This document shows, in pieces, positions 23,663 through 34,563 of a stretch of DNA of 64,000 bases. Within the stretch, counting starts at the first letter, position 1; the number at the start of each line of letters is the position of its first letter. This DNA is from Leptobrachium leishanense (taxonomy: Eukaryota; Chordata; Amphibia; Anura; Megophryidae). The stretch covers positions 60,000,881 through 60,064,880 of the forward strand of contig CM019063.1 in the NCBI GenBank assembly GCA_009667805.1. The letters run 5' to 3'. A model generated the notes under the pieces. The model saw nothing but the letters and a program-made list of their open reading frames with translations. It searched no databases and had not been told where the DNA came from. The position numbers and the translations under genes were made by a program.

Positions 23663-24449
23663 ATATTATTTTAATTATGTATTAAATTTATTTTATATTA
23701 CTGCTGCTTCCTAGTACATATTTCTAAAGAAGGTTTTCGGAATTGTCTTACAATTCTTATGCGCCATCTTGGAGCCAGTGCGGCTCATTAACATGTGAGT
23801 GTGACATTTATACATATCCACTTCCATTACACTTTAACGGTGTTGCACTAGGGGAGTGCTTTGGTATCATTTGTTATTCACTGCAGGGGAAAATCGACTG
23901 AAGATAACAAGTATACCAGAGGTCTATGGGCACCTGAACACAACTGAATACCCATAAACGCAATTCATCCTGGAGCCTAGGTCAGGCTCAGAAATATGTG
24001 AGTTGGATAACTGTTTCCTATTTCTTCTACACATCTGAATCTACATATTGCGCTATTTGTGTTTTTTTCCCCTCTTTTGTAGAGACGTTTATACACTGTA
24101 AAGAGTGGATTCTGGGAGAATTCAGAAGAAACACAGATGGACATGTATAGTATTTAATCATATATACCAGTTTTAACTGGCGTTCCGTTGAAAACACCGA
24201 ACAGCAGGGCACTTCGGCAACTTTTCACTGCTGTTCGGTGTCTCTGAATAGACTAACCATTGCTTCTCTATGGGGACCTCACTGCCTTCGAACAGGCACC
24301 GTACTTGCTGGCACTTCTCCAAAATTTGGCGAACTGCCTGCTCTCTGAATAGCCGGATGCCCCTGAAATGTCACCGTACGAGGAAATTCCCTGTTCGGTG
24401 ATGTTCCGGGGCCAGATCGGCTCTCTCTGAATAACCCCTAAAGTCTTTT

Positions 24450-26999
24450 TAAAAAAAAACTGCTGTTGACAGAATGATATTTTCAATTTCTGAGTCAAAA
24501 ATTTTAATAACAATAACTTTTTATTCTGAGGAGAAATCTGATTGCCATTATGATAATCGGAAATACTGTTTATTCCTTTTTTGGCGCAGCTGTTAATTTC
24601 TGCAAGCAATATTTTGTGCCTTCTTTTTGATCAAAGTCAGCCAATGTTATTTTGTTAAATCAGAATATTACCAGAAAAGAATTGATGTTTTCCAAATGTA
24701 ATGCCGTTTTATATAATATGGGAAATCTGCAGCTTTTGAATTATATTCTTTAATAATTTTATATTGAAAGTTTGTTTTAGCTAATGTTATGGTCAAGCAG
24801 GAGACCCACAGGGCAGAGTAGGTAGGAGTAATAATACCCTGTTCTTAGGGTGGCTGGGTTGACGTCAGAAAAACAACCCAAGGTAATGCAAAACCAGATG
24901 GTACAGAACAATGGATATACAAAATACAGAACAATGGATATATGCAGAACAACTAGCCAGCTTTAGGACAACAGAGGACAGCAGGTTGCAAGCTGAATGG
25001 ATAGAAACAGGTTGTCAAGCCAGGTCGGAGCACGGGAAAGCAGAACAGTACAGAGCCAATCAAAGAAGGAAAACTCATAATAGCTTTAGGGATTCCACAC
25101 TGGCCAGGGAGTTCACACACATACATCCTCACAGCAAACAATAAATTAAACACAAATGACCTAACATGTATATCAGTAATTAACCCTTTCGCTGCTGAGG
25201 CTTTTCACACCTCTGTGCTGAGGTCATTTTTACCGGTTTTGCTCATCATGTTTAAACGTGTTTTGAAGGCTTATTTTAGTATATGACCCAGACATATTAT
25301 ATATCGTTCTTTCCGTCAGACTCGGTAGATTCATAATATGTCATTATTATATGTATACGTCATGACCTGTCTGTATATTATAACAAAAAATGCAATAAAA
25401 TATGTATTTTCAATAATTTACAATGTGTAAAGTGTTTTTTTTTCCCATTTTAACATGCGAGCAATTGCGGTTATATTTTGTATGGGGTGCGCTTGTTAAA
25501 AAAATTAGAGATGGGGTCTCGTTACATTTTTTTTTGGGGAAAATTACACGATTTTTAACAAACGCACCGCATACAAAAATCGTTAGTGCAGCATCATTGT
25601 TCACATTATAATTGAAATGGGAACAATATTGCTGCATTAACGAACCAAAAAAAAGAAAAAAAAATGTTTTTTTTTTTTATAATTTTATTTTTAAATATAT
25701 TTTTATTTTTAATTTTTATTTTTTTAAAAAAAAACTGCTGTTGACAGAATGATATTTTCAATTTCTGAGTCAAAAATTTTAATAACAATAACTTTTTATT
25801 CTGAGGAGAAATCTGATTGCCATTATGATAATCGGAAATACTGTTTATTCCTTTTTTGGCGCAGCTGTTAATTTCTGCAAGCAATATTTTGTGCCTTCTT
25901 TTTGATCAAAGTCAGCCAATGTTATTTTGTTAAATCAGAATATTACCAGAAAAGAATTGATGTTTTCCAAATGTAATGCCGTTTTATATAATATGGGAAA
26001 TCTGCAGCTTTTGAATTATATTCTTTAATAATTTTATATTGAAAGTTTGTTTTAGCTAATGTTATGGTCAAGCAGGAGACCCACAGGGCAGAGTAGGTAG
26101 GAGTAATAATACCCTGTTCTTAGGGTGGCTGGGTTGACGTCAGAAAAACAACCCAAGGTAATGCAAAACCAGATGGTACAGAACAATGGATATACAAAAT
26201 ACAGAACAATGGATATATGCAGAACAACTAGCCAGCTTTAGGACAACAGAGGACAGCAGGTTGCAAGCTGAATGGATAGAAACAGGTTGTCAAGCCAGGT
26301 CGGAGCACGGGAAAGCAGAACAGTACAGAGCCAATCAAAGAAGGAAAACTCATAATAGCTTTAGGGATTCCACACTGGCCAGGGAGTTCACACACATACA
26401 TCCTCACAGCAAACAATAAATTAAACACAAATGACCTAACATGTATATCAGTAATTAACCCTTTCGCTGCTGAGGCTTTTCACACCTCTGTGCTGAGGTC
26501 ATTTTTACCGGTTTTGCTCATCATGTTTAAACGTGTTTTGAAGGCTTATTTTAGTATATGACCCAGACATATTATATATCGTTCTTTCCGTCAGACTCGG
26601 TAGATTCATAATATGTCATTATTATATGTATACGTCATGACCTGTCTGTATATTATAACAAAAAATGCAATAAAATATGTATTTTCAATAATTTACAATG
26701 TGTAAAGTGTTTTTTTTTCCCATTTTAACATGCGAGCAATTGCGGTTATATTTTGTATGGGGTGCGCTTGTTAAAAAAATTAGAGATGGGGTCTCGTTAC
26801 ATTTTTTTTTGGGGAAAATTACACGATTTTTAACAAACGCACCGCATACAAAAATCGTTAGTGCAGCATCATTGTTCACATTATAATTGAAATGGGAACA
26901 ATATTGCTGCATTAACGAACCAAAAAAAAGAAAAAAAAATGTTTTTTTTTTTTATAATTTTATTTTTAAATATATTTTTATTTTTAATTTTTATTTTTT
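24450..26999 (+). repeat. 1,275-bp direct tandem duplication, apparently identical
   Basis: The segment starting at the AAAAAAAAACTGCTGTTGAC sequence near 24450 is repeated from about 25726 with an offset of 1,275 bases. Every reading frame I compared in the two copies translates identically (for example 24911-25144 and 26186-26419). The junctions lie in A/T runs. Each copy holds the left part of the TTAA element (from 25180 and 26455). It may be a very recent duplication or an assembly artefact. The upstream part (24450-25180) is otherwise unassigned. Confidence 0.9.
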
Positions 27000-27693
27000 T
27001 AAAAAAACTTTTTTCACTGTAGTGTTTGGTATCGTTGGAACGGCCATGCTCTGGCCGATCCAACCATACCAAACTTTAACCCCTAGCTGCCACGGATCGG
27101 AAGATAGGGAGTTCATTGGAACTCCCTATCTCCACCGTTGGTGGCAGTTAGGGGTTAACTCTAGGACTGGCGTCATCGTGCTATGCACGATGACGCCAGT
27201 CCTCGGGGGAGTTCCCGGAGGCTTGGCCGACATCCAAGATGTCGGCCAGCTCCGGGAAAGGATCACGAACCGGCGCTTTTCAGCGCCGATTCGTGATCCG
27301 GCTCCCCAGGGGTTAATGCCAGGTACCATTTGGAAGGGCAGGCTGTGCCCTTCCAAATGGTGCCTGGGTTAACCCCCGCAATGCCGCCGATCGGGAGGGA
27401 GAGAGGTCCGAAGGACCTCCCCCCCTCCCTTTCAGGTGCCTCCTCCGCACATGCGGGGGGGGGCGCCTGAATTAGGTGTCATCGCGCTGCCGCGATGACA
27501 CCTAATTTCATCGGCGGCGGTTCCGGATGCTGGGCTGACATCGAGGATGTCAGCCCGCACCGGGGGGGCCAGCGATCGGCCGGAACCCGGCCGAACGCTG
27601 ACCCCAAAGGAAGGACGCACTCAGCGCGTCCTCCGCACAGCAGGAGCCATGTGGAGGACGCGCTGAGCGCGTCCTCCGCATGGAAGTGGTTAA
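26455..27693. mobile_element. TTAA-flanked hairpin-chain element
   Basis: Bounded by TTAACCCTTTCGCTGC at 26455 and GTGGTTAA ending at 27693; the two ends are loosely inverted (TTAACC.CTT). TTAA targets are used by piggyBac and Kolobok-type transposons, so this is probably a non-autonomous member of such a group. The left half is AT-rich with hairpins at about 26757-26850 and 26863-26912. The right half is a chain of GC-rich hairpins described separately. A second, interrupted copy is at 37693-53201, sharing CACGTTTAAACATGATGAGC in reverse orientation. Confidence 0.65.
27024..27675. repeat. Chain of 12 consecutive hairpins
   Basis: Back-to-back inverted repeats with short loops occupy almost every base: 27024-27074, 27078-27157, 27163-27203, 27212-27258, 27260-27299, 27309-27376, 27393-27430, 27431-27471, 27470-27507, 27522-27564, 27570-27600 and 27612-27675. 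Examples are AGGACTGGCGTCATCGTG with its complement around a CTATG loop, and GGATCACGAACCGGCGCT with its near-complement. The stems are unrelated to one another, so this is not one repeated unit. Confidence 0.85.
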
Positions 27694-29494
27694 GCCCTTC
27701 ATGCCCAAGATCGCGTTATCTCGATTTTGCAATGTAATGCATTGAAAGCACTCGTTAGCATATCAAAAGACAATTTTCAGACCTTTTTAAAGCACAATTA
27801 GTATATCCCCTGTGGAGAAATTAAATCCTTTGTTTTATGTATCTCCAAGCACCCTGGAGAAACATAAAACCAGTTGCAAATAGCAGCCCTAAACCTCACT
27901 GTAAGAAAAAGTTCAAATAGTTTACTGCTGCATTACAGCTGCCAGAGAGAGGGCAGAATACATGGAGAGCTGTGATGTCCCTCACTGCTATACAGGAAGA
28001 AGATACTTGGGCTTATAATGATTGAAAATCCCTGTACAGCACTGATACAAGGTGTTACTATAATTTCCATACACAGACATTATGCAGCACATACAGTTAT
28101 TATTTTTATATTCTTCTGGTATTTTTTGGAAGCTGCATTGATAATAATCTCATTATGATCTCTACAAACCCCCATAACCAGGAGATCTCACAATTGTTAT
28201 TATTTATCTTTATCACAGTTACTGTATCTAACACACAGGCCATTGCTGCCTGTATGATAATAATGCAGACCCCGATTGGAATTGTGTAAGATCAAGTACA
28301 CCATCTAGAGCTCAGAATCTTCCATTTCAACAATATTTCTGTGAAGGAGAAACGAATACATGAAAAATGAGCAAATTAACATTATTTTAATTTTTTAACT
28401 GTCTTAGAATAACAATTTCTGTGCGAAACTTCTATTTCATCCCATATTTTATTGGTTAACTTCACATCCCATGTTTCAGATAAATAATATGATAGCATTT
28501 TTTGAAAACGACAATCACTTGGTAGTACAGGGGTTAACCCACACCGATTACACAAGTATTATACAACACCATACACTTGATCGGAATAATGAAGGGCGCG
28601 ACAGAAAAAAACACATAAAAAAGAACATAGCGTACAACTGTTTAATATTTGACTCATGAAATCAGGTAAGAATTGCCAACATAAGAAATGAGTGCGCAAA
28701 CAAGCTCATTAGAAAGGAAACTCATGATGTCACAGTCTATGCCTTTCAGCCACTTCTGTATCCCAAAAGGAGGCCATCCAGATGGAGGTGCCCGAAACCT
28801 ACATGGAGTGTCACAGTACGTAGAGAGGGGGTCAGTAACCTTGGCCCTTCATATATTTTGAAAGTACATCTCCCATGATGCTTAGGTACTAAATTGGCTG
28901 AGCCTCTTTTGAGATGTAGTCCCATAACATCTGGAGGGCCGAGGTTGCCGACTCGTGGCTTAGAACGTCCCTTTAATCTATTGACTTTTCTAAATGTAAA
29001 AAACATTACTCACTATCCTCTATTTAAACTGTAACATTCTTATTTATTGTACCTATTGTATACATTTCAAAATACATAGAATATTGGCAACAAAACTGAG
29101 TGAAATATGTATTTTTTATCCATCACCTCTTCCAATATTTTTCTCATTAGGAATAAGCACTTAACAGAGGTGATTTATATGGAGGTTGTAACACAGTAAT
29201 GAGTTAGCCCCTTGTTGGGTAAAACAGCACATTATTAGGAGATAAGGGTGATGTATTGCAGACTCCAGCATTTAACTTGCTGAGAGGTAGAATGTGATAA
29301 TGTGTAAGAAAGACGTGCTTTTTTTCATCCTGCTTTCCTACGCTCAGAAGTGTCTTTCTTTGCATTACCTCTGGCTGACCTCTAGCGTCTACTACCCTAG
29401 CAAATAAATCCGGACAGTTATATGAATCTACAATATGGGGGTTTAAATGATTTTATTATGAATATTGGATTTTCAAGCCATTTTAGCAGCCTAT
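27694..29494. other. Unassigned sequence
   Basis: Apart from the small hAT MITE at 28833-28953 I recognise nothing. A short open frame at 28471-28659 has no recognisable domain. Confidence 0.45.
28833..28953. mobile_element. Small hAT-like MITE
   Basis: CAGTAACCTTGGCCCTTCAT at the left and GGAGGGCCGAGGTTGCCGAC at the right are inverted. Inside, ACATCTCCCATGATGCTTAG and GAGATGTAGTCCCATAACAT are the widespread vertebrate hAT-MITE sequence. Confidence 0.6.
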
Positions 29495-29707
29495 CAGGGT
29501 TATTCAGAGAGCGTGAAAAGCAGGAGAATGACTGGAGAATGACTGGAGAATGAAAAATTCTAGGTCAAAATAGCCAAACCAGAAAAATTCTCCCTTTCAT
29601 CTCACTTTCTAAATCGGTTATTTTGACCTAGAATTTTTCATTCTCCAGTCATTCTGCAGTCATTCTGCAGTCATTCTCCTGCTTTTCACGCTCTCTGAAT
29701 AACCCTG
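29495..29707. mobile_element. Short palindromic CAGGGTTATTC element, copy b
   Basis: CAGGGTTATTCAGAGAGCGT to CTCTCTGAATAACCCTG, 213 bp, an almost perfect hairpin. Small internal tandem repeats (GAATGACTGGA) expand each arm. Flanking TAT on both sides fits a 3-bp target duplication. Confidence 0.85.
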
Positions 29708-30704
29708 TATGTTTTATAGCTATGCTGAGACATGCAATGTCTCATTTGTTTCTTTTTATTAATTTCTTTCTCTTTATTTTATAACTATTTAGAGTAAAAA
29801 AAAAAATGCAAAACACAACATGTCCTTGCTTTGTGTGCCGGGGCTCAGTCATGCTGGGATAGAAAAGTGCCTTCCCCAAACTGTTGCAGAGGCAGAAAAA
29901 CATGGCTACCACAGTGGGAGCAAACCTGTCGTATGGTAATCCTCTGGATACTCCACCAAGGGGTCCGCCGTCCCGTACCAGACTTTCACAAAAACGATAG
30001 GCCAAACCAAAGTGACCATAGAAGAAAATATGTTTATTCACCGCCCAAGGGGGGCTCAAATTGCAACTTTTCAGCTCTAGGCCTTAGTCATGCCCCAAAC
30101 TGTTCCCATAAAGTTTTGAAGCATATTATTGTCCAAAATGTCTTGGTTTTCTGAAGCATTACGTTTTCTCTTCACTGGAAGTAATGGGCCAAACCCAACC
30201 CCTGAAACATCCAAGTACCATTATCTCCCCCGCCACCAAACTTTACAGCTGGTGCAATGCAGTCAGGTAGGAAACGTTCTCCCTGGCATCTGTTCAACCC
30301 AGACTCCTCCAACAGACTCGCCAAACAGAGAAGCGCGATCAGTCACTCCACAGAAAACGTTTCCTCTGTTCTAGAGTCCAGTGGCGACGCGCTTCACACC
30401 ACTCCATCCCATGCTTGGCATTATACCAAGTGATGTGAGAATTGCATGCAGCTGCTGGGCCATGGAAATCCGTTCCATGAAGCTCCAGCCATCGCAAAGT
30501 TTTTGTGCTGATATTGATGCCAGTGGATGTTTGGATTTCGACATCTATGTCAGTAGAGTAAGAAAAAATGATGTAATCTGCGCTTGTTTCTATACAATTC
30601 CATGTGCAACGAAACACAATTAGAGGTTTTAGTTTGCATGAATCCCCATTGAAACATATTCTCACTCGCCCCATCACGGCGCCTCTTGGTAGAGTGAGTA
30701 CTTA

Positions 30705-32371
30705 ACTCAGTTAGATTAAAAGCAAAGGAAGGAAGGTATGTAGAAGAGGATAAAAGTCTCACTGACTGCCTCAATGAATATTTTTGTTCAGTCTTTGCAG
30801 AAGAAAAGGAAGGAAAGGGACCTCAGTTAGGAGGAAACACTAACGAGACAATTACATATCAGTTTACAGAGGAGGAGGTTCTACAGCAGCTGTCTAAAGT
30901 AAAGACAAATAAGTCAATGGGGCCTGATGGGATCCACCCTAAATTATTAAAAGAGCTCAGTGATGTAATAGCAAAACCGTTAACAGATTTATTTAACCAA
31001 TCCTTGCTAACGGGAGTCGTCCCAAAAGACTAGAAATTAGCAAATGTTGTGCCCATTCACAAGAAGGGTAGTTGGGAGGAATCTGGGAACTATAGGCCAG
31101 TTAGTCTTACGTCAGTAGTGGGGAAATTAATGGAAACCATGTTAAAGGAAAGGATTGTTGAACATCTAAAAACACATAGATTACAGGATCAGAAACAACA
31201 TGGGTTTACCTCAGGGAGATCATGCCAAACTAATCTTATTGATTTTTTGGATTGGGTAACAAAAATAATAGACACAGGTGGTGCAGTAGACATTGCTTAT
31301 TTAGATTTCAGTAAGGCTTTTGATACTGTTCCGCATAGAAGGTTTATCAATAAATTGCAATCTTTGAGCTTGGATTCCAATATTGTTGAATGGATTAGGC
31401 AGTGACTGAGTGACAGGCAACAGAGGGTTGTGGTAAATGGAGTTTATTCGGCGCAAGGTCTTGTTACCAGTGGGGTACCTCAGGTTTCAGTACTTGGACC
31501 CATTCTATTTAATATTTTTATTAGTGATATTGCAGAAGGTATTAATGGAAAAGTATGTCTTTTTGCTGATGACACAAAGATTTGCAACAGGGTTGACGTT
31601 CCTGGAGGGATCAGCCAAATGACAAATGATTTAGGTAAACTAAAAAAATGGTCGGAACTGTGGCAATTGAGTTTTAACGTGGATAAGTGCAAAATAATGC
31701 ACCTGGGACGTAAAAACCCAAGGGCTGAATATAGAATATTTGATACAGTCCTAACCTCAACATCTGAGGAAAGGGATTTATGGGTTATTATTTCAGAGGA
31801 TCTAAAGGTAAGTAGTCAATGTAATAGAGCAGCAGGAAATGCTAGCAGAATGCTTGGTTGTGTAGGGAGAGGTATTAGCAGTAGGAAAAGGGAAGTGCTC
31901 ATGCCACTGTACAGAGCACTGGTGAGACCTCACTTGGAGTACTGTGTGCAGTACTGGAGACCGTATCAACAGAAGGATATAGACATCTTAGAGAGAGTTC
32001 AGAGAAGGGCTACTAAAATGGTGTATGGCTTGAAGGAGAAAAGTTACCAGGAAAGGCTTAATGATCTTAACATGTATAGCTTGGAAAAAAGACGAGACAG
32101 AGGAGATATGATAGAAACATTTAAATACGTAAAGGGAATCCACAAGGTAGAGGAAGGGAGTATATTTAAAAGGAAACAAAGTAGCAAAACAAGAGGACAT
32201 AGTCTTAGATTAGAGGGGCAAAGGTTTAAAAGTAACATCAGAAAGCATTATTTTACTGAGAGGGTGGTGGATACATGGAACAGCCTTCCAGTTGAAGTGG
32301 TAGAGGCCAAAACAGTAATTGAATTTAAGCAGGCATGGGATAGGCATAAGGCTATCCTAAACAAAAGATAA
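30705..32371 (+). pseudogene. CR1 retrotransposon reverse transcriptase, 5'-truncated
   Basis: Non-LTR retrotransposon ORF2 without its endonuclease. RT landmarks in order are NKSMGPDGIHPKLLKEL, NYRPVSLTSVVGKLME, motif A IAYLDFSKAFDTVPH, motif B SGVPQVSVLGPILFNIF, catalytic FADDTKI near 31560-31580, then LYRALVRPHLEYCVQ, RVQRRATKMVYGL, and the C-terminal VDTWNSLPVEVV. The frame is continuous from about 30705 to the stop at 32371 except for two in-frame stops, TAG at 31031-31033 and TGA at 31403-31405. Both stand where CR1 proteins have Trp, so each is explained by one G-to-A change. It is one of the best preserved coding relics here. Confidence 0.9.
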
Positions 32372-32458
32372 ATCCAGGTAAAGTATCCATGTAATTGGGC
32401 AGACTAGATGGGCCGAAAGGTTCTTATCTGCCGACATTTTTCTATGTTTCTATGTTTA
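32372..32458 (+). mobile_element. CR1 3' UTR and TTTCTATG tail
   Basis: ATCCAGGTAAAGTATCCATG, then AGACTAGATGGGCCGAAAGG, then TTTCTATGTTTCTATG. CR1 elements characteristically end in short 8-bp repeats rather than poly(A). The same end occurs at 5720-5816 and, inverted, at 53612-53882. Confidence 0.9.
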
Positions 32459-32487
32459 ACCAATGTAACCTTTATATATTTTATACA

Positions 32488-33085
32488 TTTTTTTTATTTA
32501 TTTATAAAAGGATTTTACCAGGAAGGATACATTGAGATTTCTCTCGTTTTCAAGTATGTCCTGGGCAAGAACATTGAGTGAGTGGTTACAGAAATACAAA
32601 ATAGTGAAATGCAAGATATTAACACAAAAACAAATATACAGATTAACATGAAAAATAAATATGTAGGAAATAAAGTCATTATGTTACAGGTTTACAGGTG
32701 CATTCCGCATTGAGGTATGTTAATCGGGAGCTCTTAAGGGACTTTAGACTGGGGGAAGATTTGATGGCGTCTGGGAGGTTATTCCATAATTGCGGTGCTC
32801 TGTAGGAAAATGAGGATCGAGACACTTTCTTTTTGTATTGCGGTATTGCAAGTAAGGTGCTGGTCCTGGATCGGAGGTTATAGGATGAGGGAACTGCTGG
32901 GGCAAGCAGCCTATTCAGGTAGGGTGGTAGGTTCCCAGGAAAGCTCTTAAACACCAGGTTGGAAAGGTGAAGGGTGCGTCTAGAGTCGAGCGATGGCCAG
33001 TTTAGTACATGAACTGGTTTGTTACTCCTGGTTGTTGCAGCCGCTCTGGTGAGTATGGGCACAACACCGCTTTTTCTGTATGTAT
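32488..33085 (-). pseudogene. LINE C-terminal coding end and 3' UTR (second LINE family)
   Basis: The minus strand encodes LNWPSLDSRRTLHLSNLVFK, LAPAVPSSYNLRSRTS, and YRAPQLWNNLPDAIKSS, the post-RT tail of a non-LTR retrotransposon protein, ending at about 32679. The 3' UTR ends in CAATGTATCCTTCCTGGTAA (minus orientation). I cannot assign the clade with confidence. Copies of its 3' end lie at 13161, 35039, 54318 and in the tails of the SINEs at 6755 and 35835. An ~80-bp segment (33003-33083) recurs in direct orientation at 33425-33505. Between them and beyond (33086-33424) is unassigned DNA with a 130-bp inverted match to 30562-30702. Confidence 0.7.
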
Positions 33086-33895
33086 GTATATTATGCTGTA
33101 ACACCAGTCAGTCATTTTTGCTGCTGTTCCTTTTTCCATGTTTTTGTTTTCAACCCCAAATGGGAAGTGCTTGGTGCATGTATAAATAAAACCCACTATT
33201 TTTGCCTCTCATTAGCTGAAAAGCAGCAGGAGATCATGCAGCTTCTCAGAGGAGCGCCTTTTGGTTTCATTGGTTAGGTACTCACACTACCAAGAGGTGC
33301 CGTGATGGGGCGAGTGAGCTTACGCTTCAAGGGCCATTCAGGCAAACTAAAACCTCTAATTGTGTTTTGTTGCACATGGAATTGTATAGAAATGAGAGCA
33401 GATTACATCTTTTTTTTGCTGTATTTTATACATGAACTGGGTTGTTAATCCTGGTTGTTGCAGCCGCTCTGGTGAGCATGGGCGCGACACCACTTTTTAT
33501 GTATGTATGTCAGTAGAGTGCTGGCAACTTTTATGTATCATGCGTCTGAGCACTCGGTGACCCCGCTCTGTGACGTTACGTGGTCTCCGCTTCGTGGCTG
33601 AGTTGCTGCTGGTCCTAAACGCTCCCACCTTCCAGTAATATCGCTTACAGGTGACCGTGAAATATCCAACAAGGAGGAAAATATCAAAACTGACTTACTG
33701 CAAAGCTGGTATCCTATGACATCACTACGCGGGAATCCACTGAGCTCTTCACAACCACCCACCGATTTGACAAATGTGTGTAAATGTAGGCTGCGTGGCT
33801 AGGGGCCCAATTTTATACACCCAATGGGCCTGATTGAAACACCTGAATTCTATCATTAAGAGGTGCTTTCCAATACTTGTGTCCATTCAGTGTAT

Positions 33896-34563
33896 GTATT
33901 TTACGTTACTTGTTTATACAATGTTCTAAATAAAATGAAATAAACATACTATTGTTTTAGATTCTTATATTATTGTATAGGCGAAATAAACTCGAGGCAT
34001 AAAACAGGGAAAAATGCTCAAGTCCTGAATAGATTAACGAACATCGGAATCTTTCTGTATTTCTGTATTAGATTTTCTGCAGTTTATTTTTAACATTAAA
34101 GGCATGCCTTTACGGCGCAGAACTATGCTCATTCCTACCTTCCCAATTATGTTTTTTAAAACCACACTGACAACATGTGCGATGCAGGCATTCCTCATAG
34201 AATATTAGCAGCATTCTTAGACACAATATTTAGAATCTTTCTTGATCATACCAGACATAATCATCTCCAACATTCTTTTTTTTTTAAATTCTTTTCTTTA
34301 TTTTAGTTTTTTGCTGCACTGCGGGCTGCGGCACTCCCAACATGTTCAGTCTCCAAAAGTCAGATTTTAAGGTCCATGTGCTTCATTTAATTCACTGAAA
34401 TTTTTAGAATTTTAGTCTGCAATCAGGCCGTTTTATTTTTTGGTCCGGCAGATTTAATTTAGGTTTTGCCAGGAATTCCATTCCCATTAAAATATGGGCT
34501 TACGTATCAGCACTCTCGCCTATACATGATAATGGAAATCTTGGCTTTAGTAATCCAATACAA
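33896..34563. other. Unassigned sequence
   Basis: AT-rich DNA with a T-run near 34268. No gene or repeat recognised. Confidence 0.5.

Larger units (their letters stand above)
20673..24188. mobile_element. Foldback element 2: 3.5-kb palindrome with 15-bp target duplication
   Basis: The left arm (from about 20778) and right arm (to about 24188) are reverse complements of each other around a centre near 23135. Matched landmarks include GCGCCAGTTACAACTGGTAT with its complement near 24165, AGAAATATGTGAGTTGGATA-type sequence, and TTCCTAGTACATATTTCTAA. The left arm contains two later insertions (20823-21054 and 21736-22817) and lacks ~110 bases present near 23860-23970. A one-sided tail of about 105 bases lies at 20673-20777. 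The direct repeat TGAAAACACCGAACA flanks the element perfectly at 20658-20672 and 24189-24203. Each arm carries a hammerhead ribozyme reading outward. I infer two Penelope-like terminal units in head-to-head inversion. No protein-coding frame is present, so it would depend on proteins supplied elsewhere. Confidence 0.75.
20114..24440 (-). mobile_element. CAGGGTTAT-related element interrupted by foldback element 2
   Basis: The outer ends GGGGGTTATTCAGAGAGCAC (from 20114) and CTCTCTGAATAACCCCT (to 24439) are inverted repeats of the CAGGGTTATTCAGAGAG type. Inside, in reverse orientation, are family landmarks: CCCTGCGGTGAATTCAGCAT and TTAATAGATATTGAATAAAA on the left, and GAACTGCCTGCTCTCTGAAT on the right. 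The middle is displaced by the 3.5-kb insertion at 20673-24188. Confidence 0.75.
29815..33895 (-). pseudogene. Tc1-like transposase relic split by ~2.9 kb of LINE insertions
   Basis: On the minus strand the 5' end lies near 33895 (ATACTTGTGTCCATTCAGTG in plus orientation resembles a Tc1 terminal repeat). The N-terminal helix-turn-helix part follows at 33762-33538, with VIGYQLCSKSVLIFSSLLDI and WERLGPAATQPRSG. The protein resumes at about 30545-30340 with FHGPAAACNSHITWYNAKHG and MEWCEARRHWTLEQRKRFLW, then the WSD of the first catalytic Asp. A decayed PSMTEPRHTKQG stretch (from the FQHDNAPVHKA region) lies near 29850. Between the parts, 30560-33505 is foreign and bounded by a perfect 14-bp repeat TATGTCAGTAGAGT. 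The element is dead. Confidence 0.75.
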
